Positions 42,670-50,855 of a DNA stretch of 64,000 bases are shown piece by piece. Made by a program: the position numbers and the translations under genes. A model generated the notes under the pieces. That model did not search any database and had not been told where the DNA came from. It saw nothing but the letters and a program-made list of their open reading frames with translations. The DNA comes from Natronorubrum texcoconense (GTDB lineage Archaea > Halobacteriota > Halobacteria > Halobacteriales > Natrialbaceae). The first letter of the stretch is position 1. Every line of letters starts with the position of its first letter. The DNA is taken from contig NZ_FNFE01000006.1 in assembly GCF_900100335.1 (NCBI RefSeq), positions 1 through 64,000 of the forward strand. Reading direction: 5' to 3'.

Positions 42670-43108
42670 AATCAGTGCCGACCACATCCCCCTAAATAGT
42701 TCTGTCCAACGTTTCGGTCGCACGAATCGTTTGTGCGGACAGTACACGTCGACTACCATCGTCCGTTCGCTCGAGTAACCGTCCCCTACTCGATCGAACG
42801 ATCCCCCGAGCGGCCGGTTTCAGTTCCTCGAGCGACCGTCCAACGACCACGGAGAGCGGCCCGGCGGCAGCGAGACCGCCGGTCCGGATCGTTCTCGGCC
42901 TGTGAACGATACCGGGGTCGCTGTCGTATCGATCCGACGATGCTACTTGGGGTATCCGCTCGAGAGAGTACCGTCTCGGTCGACCTATTAGCAAAACGAT
43001 TCGTTACCGCCGTATAAATTCCGAGCCGGCAAAGGCGCGATTACGTCCGCGCCACCATGTGGCAGAATGGCTCACATAACGAAAGGGACGGCCTGAGTGG
43101 GACGGTGT
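42670..43108. other. Intergenic stretch, nothing identified
   Basis: About 440 bases between divergent genes. No open frame with family resemblance and no repeat recognised. AT content rises in the last 90 bases, which probably holds the promoter of the gene at 43109. Confidence 0.4.
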
Positions 43109-43753
43109 ATGAGCGTCATCCGTCAGCCTGGCGTCCTCGGCCGAACGACCCGCAGGCGGGTCGTCGGGCTGACTGCAGCGCTCTCGGCGGCCACCGTGGA
43201 AGCGATCGCGGTCGGTCTCTGGTTTACCCTCGTCGTCGACTCGCGGACGACATCAACCGCACTCGCCGGACTGGGAATTCTCTTCTGCGGCGCGCTCCTC
43301 AGAGCCGGCGTCTTCGGCGCGACGATCAGCGAACTGGGCGATCTCCTCGAGCCGCGACGACTCGCCGCCGCGTTGCTGTTGACCGGCGGCTGGGTGGGCT
43401 GGCTGCTCGTCGCCGAACGGATCGGCGGCGTCGCCGGCGTGCTCGTCGCGACGGGACTGCTCGCCGGCGTGCTCGTCGGGCAGTTTACCCTCGAGCGACA
43501 CGTGTTCCGGCACCGGTCGCCGTCCCGGACGGCACGGACGCCGTTCGTCCCCGGCCTGTTGCTCGCCGTCGGGGCGTCGTTGCTGCTCGCGTCCGCCTGG
43601 TTCACCGAGTGGGCGATCGCGACGCCGCCGCTGGCGTTCGAGGTCACCACGCTCGTGATTCGTATCGAGGCGCTGCAAGTCGGCGTGGTCGTCTTCGCAC
43701 TGTTCGCCTTCCTCGCCCACCAGCGGCGCTTCGAACAGTTGCTCGAGCCCTGA
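43109..43753 (+). CDS. Polytopic membrane protein of unknown function
   Basis: 214 residues with about six membrane helices (near 20-42, 46-66, 80-98, 104-122, 147-165, 180-203). Arg-rich cytoplasmic loops (RRRVV, RHRSPSRTAR) follow the positive-inside rule. I recognise no signature motif. ATG at 43109 follows a GTG four codons upstream. Its stop abuts the convergent FMN reductase gene with no intergenic space. Confidence 0.65.
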   Translation: MSVIRQPGVLGRTTRRRVVGLTAALSAATVEAIAVGLWFTLVVDSRTTSTALAGLGILFCGALLRAGVFGATISELGDLLEPRRLAAALLLTGGWVGWLLVAERIGGVAGVLVATGLLAGVLVGQFTLERHVFRHRSPSRTARTPFVPGLLLAVGASLLLASAWFTEWAIATPPLAFEVTTLVIRIEALQVGVVVFALFAFLAHQRRFEQLLEP

Positions 43754-44341
43754 CTACTTCCCCTCCGCACCGACGTTCTGGTCGCCCTGGAACGAGTCCG
43801 GATCCGGCTCGATCGTGGCGTACTGCACCGCACGTCGCCCCAGTGTTGCGACCCGCTCCTCGAGTTTTTCCTCGACGAACTCGCCGTCCTCGAGCGCGGA
43901 GTGGGAGTTCGCGATCGCGGCCTCGTGAGGAATTACCCACGCGTTCAGCGCTCGGCACATCGAGCGCATGTGCTCTAGGGCCGTCACGGGAAACGCGCCG
44001 CCCGACACCGCGAGCAGGCCGACGGTCTTCCCCCTGAACTCGTCGAAGCCACAGTAGTCGAGGGCCGTCTTCAGCGGCGACGCGTACGAGCCGTGGTACA
44101 CCGGCGAGCCGAGAACGATCGCGTCGGCCTCGCGCAGGCTGGTCGCGAGTTCCGCCGCGTCGCCCGCGTCTTCTCGATCCTGATCCGCGTCGAAGATCGG
44201 CAGTTCGTACTCGCGAAGGTCTATCAGTTCCGTGCTCGCACCGCCCGCTTCGGCCGCCTCGAGGACGCGCTCGAGGGCGATTCGGGTAGTGCTCGCGTCG
44301 CGGAGGCTGCCACAGACTGCGGTGACGTGTACGTCGGCCAT
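43754..44341 (-). CDS. NAD(P)H-dependent FMN reductase family protein
   Basis: 195 residues, flavodoxin-like fold. FMN phosphate loop CGSLRDASTTRIALERVL (about 10-27) and the second flavin loop GSPVYHGSYASPLKTALDYC (about 81-100) with GLLAVSGGAFPV are diagnostic. Reduces flavin or quinone-like substrates with NAD(P)H. ATG at 44341 (MADVHVTAVCGS) is the family start. Divergent from the nucleoside-recognition gene. Confidence 0.9.
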   Translation of the reverse strand: MADVHVTAVCGSLRDASTTRIALERVLEAAEAGGASTELIDLREYELPIFDADQDREDAGDAAELATSLREADAIVLGSPVYHGSYASPLKTALDYCGFDEFRGKTVGLLAVSGGAFPVTALEHMRSMCRALNAWVIPHEAAIANSHSALEDGEFVEEKLEERVATLGRRAVQYATIEPDPDSFQGDQNVGAEGK

Positions 44342-44470
44342 GGGTGGTCTTCGGGAACGGGACTCAAATATGCGGGCCAAGCGACAGGGCTTCCGACCGG
44401 TCGCGTCGACTGGTTCCAGGAACTGACGCGATCCGACGGCCATTTCTTTCGGCGATTCGAACGGATCGGC

Positions 44471-45475
44471 GTGGAGTCGCTCGTCTCCGTCCTGTTGACC
44501 GAAGCTCTCCCGCGGGTCCTGACGATTTCGGTGCTCATCGGCATCGGTGTCGGACTGGCGAACCTGGCCGTAGCGTACGGGATCGTCGACGTGATCGCCC
44601 GCGTGGGACGATACCTGACGGAGCCGGCCAACCTGCCCGACGAGGTCGGGGCCGCCGTCCTGACGAACACGGTGTCGGTCACCGCCGGCTACGGGATGCT
44701 CGCGGAGTTTCGCGAGTCCGGACTGCTCGACGACCGCGCGACGCTAGTCGCCGTCGTCATCAACACCTTCTTCGGCTTCGTCCAGCACATCTTCACCTAC
44801 TACGGCCCCGTCCTGATCCCGATTCTGGGGCTCCACGCCGGACTCATGTACGTCGGGGCGCGGGCCGGCATCTCGCTCGCGATTTCGGTCGTCGGGCTCC
44901 TCGCCGGCGCGCTCCTACTGCGGGGCTACGAGTACGACGGGAGCGTCGTCGACCCCGAGGTGCCCGAAGACGGCGAGGGTGACGATGGGGGTCGAACGCA
45001 TCGGGACACCCTTCGACAGGCGGGTGAGAAGACGCTCGAGCGGCTCCGATCGATCGTCCCGCGGCTGGCCGTCGTCTACTCGCTGGTCTTCGTGGCTCTC
45101 GAGTACAGCGAGCAACTCGTCGGCGCGCTCGCCGTAGTCGGAGTCGAAGAGCCCGCTGCGGTCGTCGATCCGATCGCCGGACTCCTCGGACTCCCGGCCG
45201 CGGCGGTGCCGGTGATCCTCGTCTCGCTCGTCGATCCGACGACGGGGGCGATCACCGTGGCACCGATGATCGGGGACGTGCTTACGCCGACCGAGGCGGT
45301 GATCACGCTGCTCGTCGGGAGCCTGTTCTCGCTGACCATCGGCACGGTCAAGCGCTCGATCCCGTTTCAGTACGGCATCTGGGGCTCGGAGTTCGGCACG
45401 AAGGTGATCGTCGTCAACACCGGCTTGAAAGCGATCTTCATCGTCGTGGCGATTCTCGTCTTCCTCGTGATTTGA
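44471..45475 (+). CDS. Nucleoside-recognition (Gate) domain membrane protein
   Basis: 334 residues from GTG 44471, nine or ten membrane helices. Gate-domain pattern: VLTNTVSVTAGYGMLAEFRE, VVINTFFGFVQHIFTYYGPVL in the first half; VILVSLVDPTTGAITVAPMIG and SIPFQYGIWGSEFGTKVIVV in the second. Such proteins resemble concentrative nucleoside transporters and spore-maturation proteins; the substrate is unknown. The start is uncertain: no ATG fits, a TATA-like CAAATATG lies at 44364-44371, and the first in-frame GTG after it is 44471. Confidence 0.75.
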   Translation: MESLVSVLLTEALPRVLTISVLIGIGVGLANLAVAYGIVDVIARVGRYLTEPANLPDEVGAAVLTNTVSVTAGYGMLAEFRESGLLDDRATLVAVVINTFFGFVQHIFTYYGPVLIPILGLHAGLMYVGARAGISLAISVVGLLAGALLLRGYEYDGSVVDPEVPEDGEGDDGGRTHRDTLRQAGEKTLERLRSIVPRLAVVYSLVFVALEYSEQLVGALAVVGVEEPAAVVDPIAGLLGLPAAAVPVILVSLVDPTTGAITVAPMIGDVLTPTEAVITLLVGSLFSLTIGTVKRSIPFQYGIWGSEFGTKVIVVNTGLKAIFIVVAILVFLVI

Positions 45476-45500
45476 CCGTCGGTTGGGTTCGAACCGTCGA

Positions 45501-46454
45501 TCAGCGCTGCAGTCGCGCGACGAGTTCGTCGTCGGCGTCGCTTCGCTCGAGGTCGACCAGTCCGTCGGACTCGAGGTCGGAGAGGAGCCCCGTCAGCCAC
45601 TCGCGGCCGTACTCGCCCTCCGGCGCGTAGTCGACGCGGATTCGGTGGCCGAGCGTGTCCAACTCGAGTTCGTCGTACTCCCGGAGGGTCCCGATCACGC
45701 GCCCGCGGAACTGCCGACGGCTCCCTTCGAAGGAGGGCTGGGTGGGGACGTCGGGCGCGGTGAAGTCGCCGCTCGCGTAGGCGTCACACCACTCGCGCCA
45801 CGGACAGCCCACCTCGTCGCAACGGGGAGTCTGCGTACAGGCGACGCCGCCGAGTTCCATGATCGCGTTGTTCCAGACCCGCGACTCGCCCTCGGGCATG
45901 AGGTCGTTCGCGCCCGCCTCGAAGGCCGAATCGTCGTCCGGAAGCGAGAAGGCGCGGTAGGTGACCCGTTTGACGTTCGTGTCGACCACGGCGTCGCCGT
46001 TGTTGAACGCGAAACTCGCGACGGCGTTGGCGGTGTAGGGACCGACGCCCATCAACTCCTGCAGTTCGTCGGGCGTTTCGGGAAAGGTGCCGTCGTACTC
46101 CGCTTCGATCTGGCCGGCCGACTCGTGGAGGTACTTCGCCCGGTTGTTGTAGCCGAGGCTGTGGCTCGTCCAGAAGCCGACCACGTCCGCCCGGTCCGCC
46201 GCGGCGAGGTCGGCCGTCGTCGGCCAGCGCTCGAGAAACTCCTCCCAGGCTTCGACGACGCGGTCCAACTGCGTCTGCTGGCTCATCACCTCGCTGACCA
46301 GGATCGCGTAGGGGTCGTCCGTCCGCCGCCACGGAAAGTCGCGGTGGTCGCCCTCGTACCACTCGATCAGGGCCGTCTGGACGGCCTCGAGGTCCTCGGG
46401 CAGCGACCAGTCGTCGACCCCGTCCGCGTCGCCGGCACCGTCGCGCTCGCTCAT
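45501..46454 (-). CDS. mutY: A/G-specific adenine DNA glycosylase
   Basis: Removes adenine mispaired with 8-oxoguanine. 317 residues. HhH-GPD core: FPWRRTDDPYAILVSEVMSQQTQ (as FPWRRTDDPYAILVSE plus VMSQQTQ), helix-hairpin-helix LMGVGPYTANAVASFAF, and the catalytic Asp in AVVDTNVKRV. Iron-sulfur Cys: CTQTPRCDEVGCPWREWC, spacing C-x5-C-x4-C-x5-C rather than the bacterial C-x6-C-x2-C-x5-C. The C-terminal MutT-like domain is short, as in other haloarchaea. ATG at 46454. Confidence 0.92.
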   Translation of the reverse strand: MSERDGAGDADGVDDWSLPEDLEAVQTALIEWYEGDHRDFPWRRTDDPYAILVSEVMSQQTQLDRVVEAWEEFLERWPTTADLAAADRADVVGFWTSHSLGYNNRAKYLHESAGQIEAEYDGTFPETPDELQELMGVGPYTANAVASFAFNNGDAVVDTNVKRVTYRAFSLPDDDSAFEAGANDLMPEGESRVWNNAIMELGGVACTQTPRCDEVGCPWREWCDAYASGDFTAPDVPTQPSFEGSRRQFRGRVIGTLREYDELELDTLGHRIRVDYAPEGEYGREWLTGLLSDLESDGLVDLERSDADDELVARLQR

Positions 46455-46818
46455 TGGTCGGGCTAGCGACCGGGCCGTCTTACTGGTGGCGGTTCTCGGT
46501 CGATCGTTTCGGTGGGGGAGAAGCGTGTTTCTGTAGTCCGATCGGACCACGTGCGGTGGCGCGCGCTGTGCCCGCGGTGAGCGGAGAGCGAACCGCGGCA
46601 CAATTTCGTGCGAGGGATGAGTGAGCGACTGGAAAGAGCGAGCGAATCGGTTGGGGAGGACGTGGCAATCCTCGCCGCCAGTGCCAGCAGAGTGCTCGTC
46701 TTCGTAGATGTCCTTTTTAATGCAATACCACAGCACACTGGTCGTCACAGCCGCCACCTCCCAAATCGGACACCCATAGCACGAAAGCCCTATCCCGTCG
46801 GCTCGAGTCTCCACCCGT
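46455..46818. other. Intergenic region containing a dispersed repeat
   Basis: About 360 bases between divergent genes. It holds repeat copy C (46547-46682). The remainder has no recognisable gene. A short frame reading through the repeat starts MRGMSER, as in copy B, but I treat it as a by-product of the repeat. Confidence 0.5.
46547..46682 (+). repeat. Dispersed intergenic stem-loop element, copy C
   Basis: CCACGTGCGGTGGCGCGCGC at 46547, hairpin GTGCCCGCGGT/ACCGCGGCAC (46568-46578 with 46592-46601, one bulge), CGTGCGAGGGATGAG, then GAGCGAATCGGTTGGGGAGG and GTGGCAATCCTCGCCGCCA. Conserved blocks match copy B closely, while the hairpin arms have a different sequence with pairing kept. Confidence 0.75.
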
Positions 46819-47142
46819 ATGAGCCTCGATGACCTCAACGACGACGTACAGGAGTCCTACACCGCCTTCGGCGACGACCTCGCTGTCTCACTCGACCGGG
46901 AGACCACGAACGAACTCGCCCTGCTCGAGGCGGCCCTCGAACCCGACGAGACGGACGAACTCGTCCGGCGGGCGATCCACATGCTGTTTCAGTCGACCGT
47001 CGAAACGGGCAAACTCGACTTCCAGCTTCGCTCGGCCTACGACGTCACCTACGACGAGTACCTCTCGGGGATGACATTCGAAGAGATGACCGGCGCGGAC
47101 CAGTATCCGACGATGGACGACGAGCGACGCTACCAGTTCTAG
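46819..47142 (+). CDS. Conserved acidic haloarchaeal protein
   Basis: 107 residues, soluble, acidic, mostly helical. LDRETTNELALLEAALEPDETDELVRRAIHMLFQS (as two parts: LDRETTNELALLEAAL and DELVRRAIHMLFQS) suggests a helical bundle or ribbon-helix-like element; the C-terminus has YDVTYDEYLSGMTFEEMTG. No metal site. I do not recognise a function. ATG at 46819. Codon composition fits a real gene. Confidence 0.68.
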   Translation: MSLDDLNDDVQESYTAFGDDLAVSLDRETTNELALLEAALEPDETDELVRRAIHMLFQSTVETGKLDFQLRSAYDVTYDEYLSGMTFEEMTGADQYPTMDDERRYQF

Positions 47143-47277
47143 TCGACGAGAGTGCGATCCGACAGACGCCACTGATCTATCGTCGGGACCGTCTACTCGA
47201 GTGACCGTTCAACAGCATACACAGTCATATATACGCATCTTATTGTCACAGAATACTTCTACCTCGATAATAGGCGA

Positions 47278-47286
47278 GCTTATACG
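47278..47286 (+). promoter_or_regulatory. TATA box of the 41-residue zinc protein gene
   Basis: GCTTATACG is centred about 27 nt before the ATG at 47309, the spacing for a leaderless mRNA. The 10-mer TATACGCATC occurs here (47281-47290) and again 51 bp upstream (47230-47239), suggesting a second promoter or a duplicated site. Confidence 0.5.
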
Positions 47287-47308
47287 CATCGAGTGCTCCG
47301 GTCCGAAC

Positions 47309-47434
47309 ATGGCAACCAGTCAGTCCACAACCCACGACTACCGCTGTCCCGAATGTACCGGCTCCCTCCAGTCCCACCACGAGTCGCTCGAGTGCGTCGA
47401 CTGTGGCTACACGCCGCGACACGGTTCGGATTAA
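47309..47434 (+). CDS. Zinc-ribbon microprotein (41 aa)
   Basis: 41 residues: YRCPECTGSLQSHHESLECVDCGYTP. Two CxxC knuckles spaced 15 residues apart form a rubredoxin-like zinc ribbon typical of haloarchaeal microproteins. The ATG at 47309 is supported by the TATA box 27 nt upstream; an in-frame ATG at 47201 would add residues unrelated to the family. Role unknown; DNA, RNA or protein binding are all possible. Confidence 0.8.
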   Translation: MATSQSTTHDYRCPECTGSLQSHHESLECVDCGYTPRHGSD

Positions 47435-47612
47435 ACTCGAGTCGACAACAGCTCTCGCACGGAGTCACACCGCAGTCCTCGTTTTAGCCATCACGATCCG
47501 GCGCGCGCCGCTGTACGTGATTCACTCAGTTCCAAACGAAAACCGAATCCAGCTGTCGCTCCGTCTCAAAACGGATCGCAGAGAAGGATGGAACCGACCG
47601 AAAGGGAGCCGC

Positions 47613-49520
47613 TCAGTCGTCGATCGGCGCGGCACTCGAGAGCGCCTCGTCGATCTCCGCGTCCTCCATCTTGTCGACGAGGGCGTCGATCACTTCCTCG
47701 CGTTTGCCCTTGACGAACTTGATCGAGCCGACGACGAGGTGGCCGCCGCCGGAGACGCCGCCGCCCGAAATCTCTTCCTCGAGCTCCGTCACCATCTGCG
47801 GGATGTCCAGTCGAACGCCGTCGGAGCGGAGGACGGCGAAGTCGGGACCGTAGCCGACCGTGATCACGGGGTCGCCGGTCTCCTCGATCTTGCGGTCGTG
47901 GATCTCGCCCGTGGTCTTCCCCGGTGCGGGGTAGGTAAAGCGGTGGGCGTAGTTCTCGACGTCGATCCGGTAGAGGTGGGCGCCGTTGTCGAGATCCTCG
48001 TGCTCGAGATGCGGCATCGCCGCGTCGAGTTGGACGTCGACGTCGTCGCGAGCGCGGTCCGCGAGGAACGAGACGAGTTCGCGGTGGCGCTCCTCGTCGT
48101 TCGAATCGATCTGAAGCAAGTCCTGAATCAGCTGATCGCCGGAGTTGTAGCGCAGCCAGAAGGCCGCGTAGTCCAGCGCCTCGCTGAGATCCTGCAGTCG
48201 CTCATCGTCGTAGCCTTCTTCGTTGGCGAGTTCGAGGTAGTCGCTCATCGCGTCGGCCTTCGAACGATCCGAGAGGCCGGCGACGGCGGGGACGTGGCGA
48301 AGTTCGTCGGTGATGTCGGGGTAGATCATCCTCGCGAGTTCGACGCAGAGCATCCCCGTCGTGATCCGGTAGTCCTCGTCGTGGAGGTACGGATTGACGT
48401 GGGCGTCGAGGAGATCCTCGACGGCCTCGGGGTCGGGGTGGTGATGGTCGACGACCGCGATCGGAATGTCGTAGTGCGAAAGCGTCTCGTAGGCCGGGAC
48501 GTCCTCGGCCGTCGAGCCGTTGTCCAGCATGAGCAGGAGGGGGAGCTGCTGGCCGTGTTTCTCGCGGTCCTCGAGCGCGAAGTTCAGGTCCCGCGTGGCG
48601 TCTTCCATCTCGTAGAAGGGAGCCTTCGCGGGGAGACGCTTGATGAGGTGTCGCGGCGCGTTCTCGTCCTCGTGCACCTCGGCGATGAATCGCTGGAGAG
48701 CGATCTGAACGGGGACGGCAGCGCACATCCCGTCGCCGTCGGCGTGGTGACGGACGCGGATCGGACGGCCCTCGAGGACGGTCCGGCGGAGCAGTTTCGC
48801 GACCTCCTGGAGGTTCGGTCGGAGCTTCTCGAACGCGGGCCAGTCGATCAGCGGCTCGACGTCGTGGGGTTCGGCGCGGGCCTCGAGGGCCTCTGCGAGT
48901 CGCTCGCGGGCGTCCTCGGCGTCGTCGCCCTCGAGTTTCGAGAGGCCGTCGACCTCGATCTGGACCGATCCCTCGCGGTGTTCGGGGGTGCCGGTGACGC
49001 GAACGACGTCGCCGACTTCGACGGCGGGGAAGGCGCGAACGCCGGCTTCTTCGAACGCCGCACACGGGACGACGCCGTACTCGTCTGCGACGTGGAAGAT
49101 CGTCGGGCCGGCGGTCTGTTTGACCTGGACGACCTCGCCTTCGAGGTGGATCTGGTCGCCGATCGTGGCCTCGAGGCGGTCGGTTCCGGTGAGGCTGTAG
49201 TCGTGGGCGACGGCTTCGACCGCGTAGTCGTCGCCGACGTCGGCGGGTTCGAACGCCATGTCGCCGTTGTCTCGGACGGCCTCGAGTTCGACGACGAGTT
49301 CGTCGCCGACGCCGTAGGTGCCCTCGAGAACGGATTCGTGGACGAGCCCAGAGACGGATTCAGAGAGATCGACGAAGACGCCGTAGTCGACGATGCCGTT
49401 GATTGCGGCGAGGTAAGCCTGGCCGTGTTCGACGTCGTCTGCAGTACACTCGGCAGCGAGATCGTAGACGACGGAATCCCCGTCGTCTGCGCCGGGTTCC
49501 CCGGCGGACGCTCGTGTCAT
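47613..49520 (-). CDS. DHH-family phosphoesterase with S1/OB domains (RecJ-like)
   Basis: 635 residues. Residues about 25-85 form an S1 RNA-binding domain (GIVDYGVFVDLSESVSGLVH). About 105-195 is a second OB-fold nucleic-acid-binding domain (LEGEVVQVKQTAGPTIFHVAD). About 265-420 is the DHH core: VRHHADGDGMCAA, LLMLDNGS and IAVVDHHHPDPEAV. The C-terminus has GGGVSGGGHLVVGSIKF, the DHHA1-type GGGH motif. Archaeal RecJ-like enzymes act as exonucleases in replication, repair or RNA decay; the substrate here is not certain. ATG at 49520 starts at the typical N-terminus. Confidence 0.9.
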   Translation of the reverse strand: MTRASAGEPGADDGDSVVYDLAAECTADDVEHGQAYLAAINGIVDYGVFVDLSESVSGLVHESVLEGTYGVGDELVVELEAVRDNGDMAFEPADVGDDYAVEAVAHDYSLTGTDRLEATIGDQIHLEGEVVQVKQTAGPTIFHVADEYGVVPCAAFEEAGVRAFPAVEVGDVVRVTGTPEHREGSVQIEVDGLSKLEGDDAEDARERLAEALEARAEPHDVEPLIDWPAFEKLRPNLQEVAKLLRRTVLEGRPIRVRHHADGDGMCAAVPVQIALQRFIAEVHEDENAPRHLIKRLPAKAPFYEMEDATRDLNFALEDREKHGQQLPLLLMLDNGSTAEDVPAYETLSHYDIPIAVVDHHHPDPEAVEDLLDAHVNPYLHDEDYRITTGMLCVELARMIYPDITDELRHVPAVAGLSDRSKADAMSDYLELANEEGYDDERLQDLSEALDYAAFWLRYNSGDQLIQDLLQIDSNDEERHRELVSFLADRARDDVDVQLDAAMPHLEHEDLDNGAHLYRIDVENYAHRFTYPAPGKTTGEIHDRKIEETGDPVITVGYGPDFAVLRSDGVRLDIPQMVTELEEEISGGGVSGGGHLVVGSIKFVKGKREEVIDALVDKMEDAEIDEALSSAAPIDD

Positions 49521-49704
49521 CTTGGCCCGTAGTTTGGGACGGTCGCGTATAACCCTTGTCAAGAAGAAGCGACGCTGTCGCCGGAGGCTGTCGGTGAAGA
49601 CACAGTTCGGCCCGCGAGCGACGCTGTCGTTCGCGGCGGTCGTCACCACCGCCCATCGTTACCGACTGTCTCGTGTCCTCGAGACCGACCGCGAGACCGA
49701 TGGG

Positions 49705-50031
49705 ATGGCTCTGTTGAAACACGTAGAACATGATAGGTTTGGCACCCTCTGCGGTAAGTACAGGAACAGCAAGGATCGGGACGGTAAGTGGACAGGTGAT
49801 GTCTCTCGGCTAATCGATCGGGAAGAAAACCCAAGTCGGGACACAGTATCCCTCACTGGATTATCGGATCGCGTGGAATATCGGATTTTCTACGAACGGG
49901 ACGCGGAAAGCAGTAATATAAAACTGCGGATGAATGACAGTACCGGCAGCGGAAAATATGAGTGGTGGACCAAATGGGAACGAAACAATCAGACGAGTTT
50001 GAGAATAACTGCTCAGAAAACTCATCGATGA
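49705..50031 (+). CDS. Unrecognised protein in low-GC islet
   Basis: 108 residues, charged, hydrophilic, with several Trp and aromatic residues (GKYEWWTKWERNN) and no membrane segment. Tandem-looking beta-rich pattern: SRDTVSLTGLSDRVEYRIFYERD. Codon usage is more AT-rich than in neighbours. The ATG at 49705 overlaps a sequence resembling an insertion-sequence end, so the true N-terminus may be different or the frame a fusion. Function unknown. Confidence 0.4.
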   Translation: MALLKHVEHDRFGTLCGKYRNSKDRDGKWTGDVSRLIDREENPSRDTVSLTGLSDRVEYRIFYERDAESSNIKLRMNDSTGSGKYEWWTKWERNNQTSLRITAQKTHR

Positions 50032-50052
50032 ACAGGTGAATTTAAAAGGTGA

Positions 50053-50061
50053 ATTTTAAAA
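50053..50061 (+). promoter_or_regulatory. TATA box of the islet membrane-protein gene
   Basis: ATTTTAAAA is centred about 28 nt before the ATG at 50085, the distance for leaderless transcription. It supports that start over an ATG at 50049, which lies upstream of the box. Confidence 0.55.
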
Positions 50062-50084
50062 GTCGGCTGAATAATAATAATCGT

Positions 50085-50630
50085 ATGGAAACGCTTCTGG
50101 TTGTTTTGTTCTCGTTTTCTGGTGGTTTAGCAGCAGTAGTGCTTAGCCAAATATTAGACATCTATCGACAAGACATAGAAAATTTAAGGAGACTTTCCTT
50201 ACCCTTCAGAAGGCTTAGGTTGTTGATCAAGGGTGAAATCCCACACCATCTGCGTGATAAGGCTCTTGAGGAGATCTCCAATGACATTGAGGAAGTGTAT
50301 ATCGAATATGGATATCTATTATCGGACGAAAGCGAATCCTGGGTCGTTGGATCATTATGGAATATAGATAAATTGGTTGATAGAGATCCTAATCAAGTTG
50401 TTCTTGGTCAATCTTATCGAGAAGAGGATATCGACCCAGATGATATCGTTGAGAAACTCAGTGAGGAACTCTCTGAAAACAGTGATAAATTTCTATCCCG
50501 TGATTTTCAATCGGAAACATCTAAGACGTATTTATTGGGTGCATCACGAGAATTTGAAAATACACTATGCCGAGTCACTTTAAGAGGCGCTGTGAGGAGG
50601 TATCTAGGAAAAAGCAACCCATATTGCTGA
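50085..50630 (+). CDS. Membrane-anchored unrecognised protein in low-GC islet
   Basis: 181 residues. N-terminal membrane helix (about 3-22, LLVVLFSFSGGLAAVVLSQIL), then a long helical, charged cytoplasmic part: YRQDIENLRRLSLPFRRLRLLIK, EEISNDIEEVYIEYGYLLSDE, IVEKLSEELSENSDKFLSRD. Single-pass anchor plus helical soluble domain is common in phage- or plasmid-defence accessory proteins, but no defence motif is seen. Codon use is far more AT-rich than in flanking genes, indicating recent transfer. Start set by the TATA box. Confidence 0.65.
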   Translation: METLLVVLFSFSGGLAAVVLSQILDIYRQDIENLRRLSLPFRRLRLLIKGEIPHHLRDKALEEISNDIEEVYIEYGYLLSDESESWVVGSLWNIDKLVDRDPNQVVLGQSYREEDIDPDDIVEKLSEELSENSDKFLSRDFQSETSKTYLLGASREFENTLCRVTLRGAVRRYLGKSNPYC

Positions 50631-50855
50631 TCGCGTGACTGGGCCGAGAGTCATTCTGGATAGTTATATGACGACGGTACAGGGCGACGAATAGTCTCAC
50701 TGGTAATGAGGCACACGCGCTTTGTATTCAGCACGGCTCGCCGGATATCATTTGGAACTGGTAGGAATCTCAGCAGTATGTTCGCATATGTTATGAGCGT
50801 ACGTTTCACCTAAAACACCGCTGAAGAATGGGGCTCGACGGAGCTGTAAGAGTAG

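Larger units (their letters stand above)
49690..50640. other. Low-GC islet
   Basis: Base composition falls sharply compared with both flanks, most clearly from about 49,900 to 50,640, with AT-rich third codon positions in the two genes inside. Both genes are unrecognised. GGCTCTGTTGAAA at 49708-49720 resembles the terminal inverted repeats of some haloarchaeal insertion sequences, but no second end was found. Probably acquired DNA; no integrase or attachment site is visible. Confidence 0.6.

Noticed and set aside
43057-44037. 326-codon plus-strand frame overlapping two genes
   Set aside because: Arg-rich shadow of the membrane protein and FMN reductase genes.
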